The notes below the pieces were generated by a model. The model made no database searches. It saw only the letters and a program-made list of their open reading frames with translations, and had not been told where the DNA came from. Made by a program: the position numbers and the translations under genes. DNA of 64,000 bases from JANMDU01 sp031418715 (lineage in GTDB: Bacteria; Pseudomonadota; Gammaproteobacteria; Burkholderiales; Burkholderiaceae_C): positions 1 through 64,000 of the forward strand of contig JANOJL010000048.1 in assembly GCA_031418715.1 (NCBI GenBank), written 5' to 3'. This document shows, piece by piece, positions 16,376 through 23,947 of this stretch (position 1 is its first letter; every line of letters begins with the position of its first letter).

Positions 16376-16386
16376 TGGTCTTCCCC

Positions 16387-16812
16387 TTAAAACTGAAATT
16401 CAACGTTGTAACTTTTTGGTTGAACTAAAAAGCTTGCAGCCTTTGCAACACTTAGTGCATTTTTGAAATCAATCATGATTTCTTCGCGAACGCTCTCAAG
16501 AGTCACGGGTAAGTGAAGTTGCTTTCCATCAATCAAACCCCAAGTCGTAACGCTAGTTGTAGCTGTATCTTCAATAATCACTAAATCCAATACCCAAAAA
16601 AACAAATGCCCTTTCCAGTAAAAAGTGAATGTTGTATGGCTCGATGTCTCCTCCCGACCAGTGCCCATTTTTCGTACATATATATCGCGCTCACGATCAA
16701 TCGTCCATTGGCACGTCATATCGCGCAATGAGGGGTGATACCGCTGATTGATATCGCGCAGACCGTATTTCTCGATATCCGCTTCTGAAACTGTTTCATT
16801 TACGAAAGCCAT
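16387..16812 (-). CDS. Cytoplasmic protein of unknown function, 141 aa, candidate partner of RTX2
   Basis: A small protein starting MAFVNETVSEADIEKYGL. It has a central WTIDRERDIYVRKMGTGREE and an aromatic beta segment (FTFYWKGHLFFWVLDL). It has no signal peptide and no lipobox, so it should stay in the cytoplasm, unlike the small proteins in front of RTX1 and RTX3. A ribosome site GGAG lies about 10 nt upstream. It lies between two RTX genes, 12 nt from the start of RTX2, and is more A/T-rich than either. I cannot assign a named family. Position and size fit an immunity or chaperone-like partner for the RTX2 N-terminal domain; this is inference only. Confidence 0.7.
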   Translation of the reverse strand: MAFVNETVSEADIEKYGLRDINQRYHPSLRDMTCQWTIDRERDIYVRKMGTGREETSSHTTFTFYWKGHLFFWVLDLVIIEDTATTSVTTWGLIDGKQLHLPVTLESVREEIMIDFKNALSVAKAASFLVQPKSYNVEFQF

Positions 16813-16890
16813 TTTTATTCACTCCGTTTAGATTGAAAATTGATTTTGATTGGGTTAAAAGCTATTCAAAAAATTGCGAAAGAAGATTTG

Positions 16891-19800
16891 TCAAAGTGTG
16901 CAGCTATTGAAGAGCTTTGATTTTATGGATTTTCGCCCTCCAACAGTCATAGAACCTGCGCAGAGTGCTATTGATTCAGTAGTATGTAGATAGGTATTCG
17001 GATTGCCCGGATTCCAAGCCATCGGCACCCCATCTTCATACAGCCGGGCATTGGCTGAGCCAATCGTCTCGCCCTGCACATTCAAGGCATTCAAGCTGTC
17101 AAACACCGCCTGCTCGCTTTGAATCTGCGTGATCAGGATGGTGCTGTCTCCGCTTGAATCATCAATCTTGATTCCTGCGCCCGCGGGGGTGTAGCGCACG
17201 CCATCGTTGTTCGCGTCGAGTGTGATCGTCTGGATGCTGCCGTAGCTCGTGCCTTGGCCGTTGTGAGGCGCGTTTAGTGCCGAAATCGGGGTGTAGCCGT
17301 TATGATTGTTGCGCAAAGTGCTATTGAATTCGTAGCGTCCGTTGCTGTAGTCAATCGCTGTAATGCCCAGGCTTTCTAAGCTTCTGAGTTCCTGCACCGT
17401 GCTGCTGGTGGCTTGTCCGTTGGCATCGGTGTTGGTGATCGTGGCCTCATCTTGCACCGTGAACTCTTGGATTCCCGCTGCGGTGTTGAAGATGGCGGTT
17501 TGTGTGTTGTCGCCATCTTGGTTGAAGTCTTGCCAGACTTTGAGTTGTTTGTAGATCGGATCATTGGCATCAATGCGGCCATCGCCATTGGCATCCCAAG
17601 TAGCTAGGCTTCGCATGCCTTTGGCGGGGTCGGCCACCAAGGGGTTGGAGAGCAGCTCGCCTCCGTTGTCCACGCTTTGGTTGAAATCGCGGTCTAAGAC
17701 TAAGAAGCCGTCATTGGCATTGACCCAGCTGGTTTGTTTTTTGAAGCCATCTGAGCCGGGTGAGCCATCCCAGTTGAAGCTGACGGCTTCAATGGCATCG
17801 GTGGTGGATGCATTTTGCTGGGCGATGGTGCTGGTGGAGATGCGTCCATCACCATCCAGATCCAGGGCGACGGGCATGAAGTGGCCAACTCGCTTTTGTT
17901 TGGCCTCAACGCTATTGGGGTTGGCAGCGGCATAGGCGGTATCTAGCTTGGCAGCGTAGCCGGCTTTTGATGCGCGTTCTTCCTCGCTGAGACCTGCATC
18001 GACTGCACCTGCATCGCCTTGAAGTTTGGCTGTGCGCACTTCCCACAGGGGGGCGATGGCTTGCCTGCTGTAGGCGCTTTGCAGCAGGGCTTGATCTAGT
18101 TTGATGCGTTGCTGGGGATCGGTGAGGTCAACTTGGTACAGGGCTGGGTTGGAGCTGAAGGGGAGGCCATTGTCGTCAAAGCGGCGGAAGGGGTAGCGCT
18201 GCGCGCCTGTGAGGGGGTCGATGTCGGTGAGGCTGTAGCCGCTGTCGTTTAAATCTGAGGCTCTCCAGGCCAGGCCGGGCATGCGCTGGGCAACAAGGCC
18301 GATGCGCTGGTCTGCGGGAAGGCTGGCGTTGATCTGGTCGATCTGGGCTTGCAGGCCAACTCGGATCGTCTGGCCGGCTTGCGTGCCGTAGCTTGGATCG
18401 TTGGGGAGAGTGATGGTTTTGTCGATCAGGCTGCTCAGCTGATCGCGCACGCGGTCTTTGCCGAAGAGTTCTCCGCTGGCGTTGACTTGAAGTTTGAGAT
18501 TGTCAAAGCCTTCGCCGTAGGTGACAGAGGCCACGCCCCAGGCTTTGGGGGGCTTGGTGAAGATGGCTTGGAGGATGGAGGCGCCGATGAGGAAGATGCC
18601 CAAAGGTGTGGTGAGGAAGCCGGGGTTGAGCAAGGTGCCAATGCTTTGGGCGATGCCAATGGGGTCGCCTGCTTTGATGGAGGAGATCAGGCCTAGGGCG
18701 GGGAGCACGCCGACAGTGCCTGAGCCGCCGTTTAAGAAGGTGTTGACGCTGCCTGCGGTGCTGTTGGCAGCAGTTACTGTGCCGTTGATGGCGATGTTGG
18801 CGTAGTTGATGGAAGACAGCGTGGCATTGAGCCTAGCGAAATCACTGCCGCTTTGGAAGGCGTTGTACAGGTTGTAGAAACTGAGCACGCCGGCACCGAC
18901 TTGGGCGGCTGCGCCCAGGTTGGGAATATCTTGCACGCCATCTAGGCCATCAAGCGTGTTAAGGATGCGAATGCCGCTGACGGCAATGGGCAGGCGCTGG
19001 CCTGAGCGAATAGCACCGATCAGGCCAGAGACATCGCTGAAGATGGCGCTGGTTTGTTCGTTGGTGAGGTTGGACAGGGCGGTGTTGGGCGCAGGCAGGC
19101 TTTCGCGGGCGTACTCCTGCCCATCGTAGCCATAGCGCACGAGCTGCACCGTAGCCACGCCATTGGCATAGGTCGTAACGGTTTCGTTGCGGTATTCGCC
19201 TTCGCTGTCGAAGAAATTCTCAACTCTGCGGCTGGTTGCAATCACGGGCTGACCAGCCGTGGTGTAGCGGTAGGTGTTGATGACTACAGCGTCGCTGGAG
19301 CCAGGGATGGTGTCGGTGCGGCTGAAGGGTGCGCCAAACGCGTCGGTGGCCAAGACTTCAGTGCGACCGTTAGGGTATGTGGTAGTTGCGAATGCACTAC
19401 CATCATCAAAAATCTGGTTATCGACAGTCTTCTTAATGTTTCCTAGACCATCGCGTGTGGTCAAGGTAGTCGTGCCATTTGGATTGCGCGCCATAGTCAC
19501 AGTCTGGGCAACACCTCCAATTGCGTTGAAGGTGATGTCCACGCTGCCGACAATCTGCCCTGTGCCATCGCGGTTGGTCGTGCTGCTGGTATGGCTGATG
19601 ATGCCGTTGTTTGCGCCGTATTTCTTGATATCAATCGTTGCAGTGCTCTGTCCAAGATCGCCAGTGCGACTGGTCGTGGTCGTCGTGTCCAACTCTTGGT
19701 TGCCCAAGGTTCTGCTCACGACTTGTCGTTGCCCCACGACATTGCCATCTTCCCGGATGGGGGTGATGACATGCAGTGTCGTGATACCTGTGGAGGCAGA

Positions 19801-21201
19801 AGTTTGAGTGATGTTGTAAGCCAGTTCATTCAAATCTGGCGGAGCAAAGCCTAAAGCCAAACCGCCAAGCGTGATGTTCCACATGGCGCTGCTTTGCTCG
19901 GTGTTGACGCTCACAGCGAAAGTGTCGTCTTTGTTTGCGCCAGTCAGTAATTTATAGCTGGCGTTGTAGCCATTGCTAGCCTGATATTCGAGCAGGTCTC
20001 CACTGACGTTGAAGGCGTAATCATTGCCACTATTGGCATCTAATGTGACATCTGTGCCGTTGATATTGACGACTGCAACGGTTTGATCGGACAGCTCTAT
20101 ATCTGTATCGCCAAGTGCCACAACCCATTTACCGTTCGTGCGACGGATGCCGGGCGAAAAGGATTGACCTTCGGGGATGTTGGATTGGTAGGGACGCCAG
20201 TCGGTTTCGCCCTTAATGAGCCTATGCCCCGATACACCGTCTTGCACGTACAAATTACCGAATTTGTCAACAGCGACTAATGCAGCGCCTGACGATCTGG
20301 TTAACACGAGTAATTGCGGCTGATTACTACTGCTGATGGCATCAACCTTGTTCAGAATTTGTGTTCCACGAATTGGGTCTCGGAAAAGCACATCAAATAA
20401 GCGAGCATCAGGATCACTTGAATTGCCATTTAAAAAGCCCGGATCACGCGACTGAAGACTCCTCCATCTTTCGCCCCAAGCTCCTTGATCGTTTTGTAGA
20501 CGTAAGTACAAATCGGTACTGCCACCATCAACCAACGAATTTTGACCTTTATCAATTGCTGAAATGCTAACAAATCCTCTGGGTGGGGTGCGCAATCGCG
20601 CTTCGGCATTCTGTTCGATCATCGTAGCTTGCAGAACAGAGTCAAAATTGTCGTTATCCATCTCTCCAGCCAAAAATTGCTGCTTAAGTTTATCCCCCAA
20701 GATATTATTCTGATTGAAGGCTTTCGCAATTCTGGCTAAAAGAATCGTTGCTTGATCCTGTTGCATGCCTTGAAAAACACTGCTTTGAGTAATCGGTTCA
20801 ATTAGTCGTGAGTACTTTTCTGTGAAACGTGCCTCATCCTGTTGAGTAACCCAGCTTCTTCCTTCAGAAGATTCAAGAAAGGAATTGAGTTTGTTTGCAA
20901 CATTTGAATCAAGACGTTCGCCTGAAAATCCTAGTCCCTGTTTAACAATCACTGCATTTGCTAATCGCAATTGATCCTGATTCAATTGCACATCTGGGCT
21001 TGCCCAAGTTTGGTAACGAACTAAAAGATCTCGACCAGTAGATGGGAATTGTCCAAAATCAGTCTGTAATGCTCCAATGGAATAACCTGAATTGTTTATA
21101 GATACGACAAGTTGAAGAAATGAGGTTGATTGGGTCTCTGTTGCACGACCTACAACGTTGAAAATTAGCGAACGGGCTTGGTTTAATGTGATGGTGGCCA
21201 T
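16891..21201 (-). CDS. RTX-family protein with lysozyme-like N-terminus but no RTX repeats, 1436 aa (RTX1)
   Basis: Residues 1-200 carry SGYSIGALQTDFGQ (38-51) with an acidic residue before it (E22) and DLLVRYQTWA after it. This matches the pattern of lysozyme-like peptidoglycan hydrolase domains in some secreted effectors and is related to the start of RTX3 at 193-11160. The middle has many short beta segments of YD/Rhs type (TYPNGRTEVLATDAFGAP). Residues about 820-1400 are the shared module, nearly identical to RTX3. The protein then ends 30 residues after MAWNPGNPNTYL, in a tail encoded by a 29-bp repeat. It therefore lacks the nonapeptide repeats and C-terminal secretion region of RTX3 and looks like a 3'-truncated copy. 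It starts 8 nt after the preceding exported-protein gene. Confidence 0.8.
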   Translation of the reverse strand: MATITLNQARSLIFNVVGRATETQSTSFLQLVVSINNSGYSIGALQTDFGQFPSTGRDLLVRYQTWASPDVQLNQDQLRLANAVIVKQGLGFSGERLDSNVANKLNSFLESSEGRSWVTQQDEARFTEKYSRLIEPITQSSVFQGMQQDQATILLARIAKAFNQNNILGDKLKQQFLAGEMDNDNFDSVLQATMIEQNAEARLRTPPRGFVSISAIDKGQNSLVDGGSTDLYLRLQNDQGAWGERWRSLQSRDPGFLNGNSSDPDARLFDVLFRDPIRGTQILNKVDAISSSNQPQLLVLTRSSGAALVAVDKFGNLYVQDGVSGHRLIKGETDWRPYQSNIPEGQSFSPGIRRTNGKWVVALGDTDIELSDQTVAVVNINGTDVTLDANSGNDYAFNVSGDLLEYQASNGYNASYKLLTGANKDDTFAVSVNTEQSSAMWNITLGGLALGFAPPDLNELAYNITQTSASTGITTLHVITPIREDGNVVGQRQVVSRTLGNQELDTTTTTSRTGDLGQSTATIDIKKYGANNGIISHTSSTTNRDGTGQIVGSVDITFNAIGGVAQTVTMARNPNGTTTLTTRDGLGNIKKTVDNQIFDDGSAFATTTYPNGRTEVLATDAFGAPFSRTDTIPGSSDAVVINTYRYTTAGQPVIATSRRVENFFDSEGEYRNETVTTYANGVATVQLVRYGYDGQEYARESLPAPNTALSNLTNEQTSAIFSDVSGLIGAIRSGQRLPIAVSGIRILNTLDGLDGVQDIPNLGAAAQVGAGVLSFYNLYNAFQSGSDFARLNATLSSINYANIAINGTVTAANSTAGSVNTFLNGGSGTVGVLPALGLISSIKAGDPIGIAQSIGTLLNPGFLTTPLGIFLIGASILQAIFTKPPKAWGVASVTYGEGFDNLKLQVNASGELFGKDRVRDQLSSLIDKTITLPNDPSYGTQAGQTIRVGLQAQIDQINASLPADQRIGLVAQRMPGLAWRASDLNDSGYSLTDIDPLTGAQRYPFRRFDDNGLPFSSNPALYQVDLTDPQQRIKLDQALLQSAYSRQAIAPLWEVRTAKLQGDAGAVDAGLSEEERASKAGYAAKLDTAYAAANPNSVEAKQKRVGHFMPVALDLDGDGRISTSTIAQQNASTTDAIEAVSFNWDGSPGSDGFKKQTSWVNANDGFLVLDRDFNQSVDNGGELLSNPLVADPAKGMRSLATWDANGDGRIDANDPIYKQLKVWQDFNQDGDNTQTAIFNTAAGIQEFTVQDEATITNTDANGQATSSTVQELRSLESLGITAIDYSNGRYEFNSTLRNNHNGYTPISALNAPHNGQGTSYGSIQTITLDANNDGVRYTPAGAGIKIDDSSGDSTILITQIQSEQAVFDSLNALNVQGETIGSANARLYEDGVPMAWNPGNPNTYLHTTESIALCAGSMTVGGRKSIKSKLFNSCTL
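16944..16972 (-). repeat. 29-bp dispersed repeat at the RTX1 truncation point
   Basis: Plus-strand CAGTCATAGAACCTGCGCAG and on to GCTATT. It is followed by TGATTCAGTAG and then the end of the shared module, exactly as at 12005-12060. Confidence 0.65.
16996..18740 (-). repeat. Shared RTX internal module, copy 1
   Basis: Near-identical copy of 6199-7935. For example, the hydrophobic stretch TTPLGIFLIGASILQAIF and the segment AWGVASVTYGEGFDNLKLQV are the same in both. Long direct repeats of this kind are substrates for homologous recombination. Confidence 0.85.
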
Positions 21202-21209
21202 TTTTTACT

Positions 21210-22187
21210 TCATTTAGAAAATAGTTTTTTGAGAAATTTTGATTTTTTAGCGCGACAAACACTTTTCTTTTGCGCTTCAGAGAAATCTAGATTTTCTCTG
21301 CAGCTAAGCGGAAGCCCAGATTGATCTAATTGCTTTTCTAACAACGCTGGATTTCTTTGCGCTTTGTATTTGATCTTTGAGATTTTCTTGATTAACTGAC
21401 CCTTGCCGTTGAAAACAATCAGTATTCCGTCGTTAGTAAAACCTACCACGCTATCGTCTTTCAAAATCACCCAACTAATATCACCAGTTGTTCGTTGGAT
21501 ATTGAGATTCGCTGTGTCAGCATTGTGAGCTACAGCTCTTTCCCATAAAATTGATGTATCACTGGAGCGAGCTAAAAATAAAATAGGCTGACCACACCAT
21601 TCGTAATATGAACATCCAATTGTTCCCACGAATGCTCCCCCTGAATCTATAAATGCTAATCTATCTCCATTCGAAAAAATGCCAGTGATATTAGGCAATT
21701 GCGGTTTTAGCTTGAGTTCACCTGCATAGGCAAGCGTGCAATCAAGAAGGATGCTTGATTTGGCAGTTAAAAAAACTACTTGGCTATGCAGAAGTTTATT
21801 CTTTATTAACACTTTAACTGATCCAATAGATGACCTTGACTCGTTAATTTTCTTTGCGTAGAAGACTGATGCGTTAGCAATAGACTCCTCGTCTGAGCTC
21901 GATGGTGCATTAACAAAGTAGTATTCTTGGTTTCTTTTGCAAATCATTTGCTGCTGATACGACGCAGTATCAGCAACATTTACGCGAGGAGCTGTTACAG
22001 CGCGGGCATTCGTGGAAATTGAATCTTGCTGAGCGACAGCGTTTGATCCCAAGATTAAAAAAACACTTCCCAGTAAAGTGACTAAAAGTCGCAACATTGC
22101 CTTTTGTGCCGTCAGTTGTCCATTTAAAGACACAGCAAGCAAGCCTGTTTGAATCCTGCGTTGTAAATTCATTAAAGTCCGCTTCAT
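21210..22187 (-). CDS. Exported protein of unknown function, about 325 aa, candidate partner of RTX1
   Basis: I chose the ATG at 22187 because GGAAGG lies 7 nt upstream; the frame stays open to 22202, and a later ATG at 22097 would give a short, classical signal peptide. A strong hydrophobic segment (LLVTLLGSVFLILGSNAVAQ) marks export. The mature part has MICKRNQEYYFVN and scattered cysteines (CSYYEWCGQP), then a beta-propeller-like stretch (WVILKDDSVVGFTNDGILIV), and a very basic C-terminus (KSKFLKKLFSK). No family is recognised. It is A/T-rich compared with the RTX genes and ends 8 nt before RTX1, whose N-terminus looks like a cell-wall hydrolase. An exported protective partner is a plausible but unproven role. 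Confidence 0.7.
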   Translation of the reverse strand: MKRTLMNLQRRIQTGLLAVSLNGQLTAQKAMLRLLVTLLGSVFLILGSNAVAQQDSISTNARAVTAPRVNVADTASYQQQMICKRNQEYYFVNAPSSSDEESIANASVFYAKKINESRSSIGSVKVLIKNKLLHSQVVFLTAKSSILLDCTLAYAGELKLKPQLPNITGIFSNGDRLAFIDSGGAFVGTIGCSYYEWCGQPILFLARSSDTSILWERAVAHNADTANLNIQRTTGDISWVILKDDSVVGFTNDGILIVFNGKGQLIKKISKIKYKAQRNPALLEKQLDQSGLPLSCRENLDFSEAQKKSVCRAKKSKFLKKLFSK

Positions 22188-22202
22188 GCCGCAACCTTCC
22201 AA

Positions 22203-22488
22203 AAACTATCATTTTCAACAAATTTCATAAGCGTTTTAGGTATTGTGCCGTGTCCTGTCCAACGTCCAATCAGCGCTATCGAATGCAGGGCAAGCCCACT
22301 TTTTTGCATTGTTTTCATGTTGTCTTTCAGTTTTCTGAGGGATTTATACGATTTTTTGTCAAATGCAAGGATTCAGACCCGGTAAATTTGGCAGTGATTT
22401 GCTGCTTTTTTGTCTTTACGGCGTGTTTTGACCTCTCGGCTGTGGACAGCGCGTGAATTTTTTGGGGCATTGCTGTGGCTAAGCGGTT
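22203..22488. other. Intergenic gap of 286 bp between the transposase and the RTX gene block
   Basis: A/T-rich sequence with no convincing coding region. It holds one copy of the 23-bp repeat at 22375-22397. The promoter for the RTX block could be here, but I see no clear -35/-10 pair. Confidence 0.5.
22375..22397 (+). repeat. 23-bp direct repeat, copy A
   Basis: AGACCCGGTAAATTTGGCAG then TGA, in the same orientation as 26220-26242. The two copies bracket the transporter, acetyltransferase and transposase genes. It lies 91 bp past the transposase stop and may be one end of that element. Confidence 0.55.
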
Positions 22489-23496
22489 TCATCGTTCGCT
22501 TCGCCTTCGCGTTTGGATGGGCTGAAGTTCTAAGCCGCCGAGGATGCCGTCCCAGCCTGTCCACCAAGTGAGATCACGAGCCGACTGCACAGAGTGCTCC
22601 GCTGGCAGTGAAGGTAAATGTGTTTTGCTATTGATCTGCTGGCGCCACACTTCATGCGGCGTTTGATAGCCTAAATGCTGGTGCAAGCGATTGTGGTTGT
22701 ACCAATGCTTGAACTCATCGAGCAGGCTTTGCAGATGCTGGGCACTCAGGATCTGTATTTGATTGAGCTGTTGTTTGAGTGTGCCAAATAAGCGCTCAAT
22801 GCGGCCATTTTGCCAAGGGCAGTGCAGCTCGGTGGTTTGATGGTGAATGCCTAAATGCTGCAAGGCTTGGCTGAAGGCAGGGCTGGTGAAGCAGCGTTCG
22901 TTGTCGGTGCGGATGTGTTTTGGCGCGCCGGCTTGCGCGGTGCTGTTCAGAATGTGCGCAAGCAATGTTGCGCTGTGTTTGCTGCTAACGAGCAGGGCAA
23001 TCAGCTTGCGGCTGCCATGGTCGAGAATTCCCAGGATGTGGTGTAGCTGGCCTTGGGTGTCTTGTTTGCCGGTTAAATCAATGCCCCATGTGTGCAAGAT
23101 GGGGCTGATGCCCGGCTGGCGCTGGCGAATCTGCTCGCGTAGGCGAAGGGCTTGCTTTGCATGGCTACGCAAGACATTGGCAACATGGCTTTTGCTGACT
23201 TTTTGAATGGGGCAATTTGGAGTTTGCGGCTTAGCTTGTTGGATGCGGTTGAACAACGCAGCGATTTGGCGCACGCCGCTGCTTTGGGGTAGCAAGGCTT
23301 TGAGATTCAGAATATCTCGCTGCACCCAAGCAGGTTTGCTGGGGTGGCGGATGGGTTTGATGCTCTGCATTGATTTCCTGTGTATCGCAGGAGCTTGTCT
23401 GGATCGTTGCAATTGTGGGCTCATCATCCTGTCATGTGCAATGAGGCAAAGCCAGCCTAGCGCTGCGCAAATCATCAGCATCGCTTCATTTGACAT
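22489..23496 (-). CDS. DDE (rve-type) transposase/integrase, 335 aa
   Basis: A retroviral-integrase-fold transposase. The catalytic acids are visible in WGIDLTGK (first D), IRTDNERCF (second D) and WQNGRIERLFGTLK (E), followed by HWYNHNRLHQHLGYQTPHE, typical of IS3/IS481-like integrase cores. The N-terminus begins with a hydrophobic stretch (MLMICAALGWLCLI), as in many single-gene integrases of this type. The C-terminus has the tryptophan-rich WWTGWDGILGGLEL. The start overlaps the end of the acetyltransferase gene by 11 nt, so the gene reads as part of the transporter operon rather than as a separate IS with its own 5' region. No clear inverted terminal repeats were found; the 23-bp repeat at 22375 may be one end. 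Confidence 0.8.
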   Translation of the reverse strand: MSNEAMLMICAALGWLCLIAHDRMMSPQLQRSRQAPAIHRKSMQSIKPIRHPSKPAWVQRDILNLKALLPQSSGVRQIAALFNRIQQAKPQTPNCPIQKVSKSHVANVLRSHAKQALRLREQIRQRQPGISPILHTWGIDLTGKQDTQGQLHHILGILDHGSRKLIALLVSSKHSATLLAHILNSTAQAGAPKHIRTDNERCFTSPAFSQALQHLGIHHQTTELHCPWQNGRIERLFGTLKQQLNQIQILSAQHLQSLLDEFKHWYNHNRLHQHLGYQTPHEVWRQQINSKTHLPSLPAEHSVQSARDLTWWTGWDGILGGLELQPIQTRRRSER

Positions 23497-23947
23497 AGCT
23501 TTCCCCTGCTTTCCGATACCCTAGCCGCTTGGCAAAGCGAGCGAGGCGCTGGATTTCAGCTTCGTCTTCTACGCTATTGATACCAAAGCAGATTTCATGA
23601 ATTTGGCGGTTTTTGCACCAAGCTTCAAAAGCTTTAATAAGCCGCAAGGCATAGCCTGCGCTGCGTTTTTCTGGCAGCACGTCAAAGTGCATGATGCTGG
23701 CCGTGATATGCGGGCTGAAGATATGGCGCTCCATGGTAGCCAGCAAGCCGCCCGCCACCAGATTGTGTGCATCGGTGGCGACGAAGCAAACATAGCGCCC
23801 GCTCGGCTCGGCAAACGCCGCGTGTAGCGCTTGGGCTACACGCTGCGCGTCGTAAGGCATGGTGCGAAAGCGGCTGAGCGTATGCACGCGCTGGCCTAAG
23901 CTGACGAGCGCGGGAATATCTTGCACAGTGGCAAAGCGAATGCTCAT
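23486..23947 (-). CDS. GNAT-family acetyltransferase coupled to the type I transporter
   Basis: A 153-residue single-domain GNAT protein: MSIRFATVQDIPALVSLGQ at the start, a central MHFDVLPEKRSAGYALRLIKAF that includes the usual acetyl-CoA-binding turn, and RFAKRLGYRKAGESYVK at the end. Its ATG overlaps the stop of the ABC transporter by 4 nt, and its own 3' end overlaps the transposase. Type I toxin loci of the HlyCABD kind carry an acyltransferase of GNAT-like fold (HlyC) that modifies the toxin. This protein is not recognisable as HlyC family, but the coupling makes modification of an RTX substrate an attractive idea. It could equally be an unrelated passenger. The substrate is unknown. 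Confidence 0.8.
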   Translation of the reverse strand: MSIRFATVQDIPALVSLGQRVHTLSRFRTMPYDAQRVAQALHAAFAEPSGRYVCFVATDAHNLVAGGLLATMERHIFSPHITASIMHFDVLPEKRSAGYALRLIKAFEAWCKNRQIHEICFGINSVEDEAEIQRLARFAKRLGYRKAGESYVK

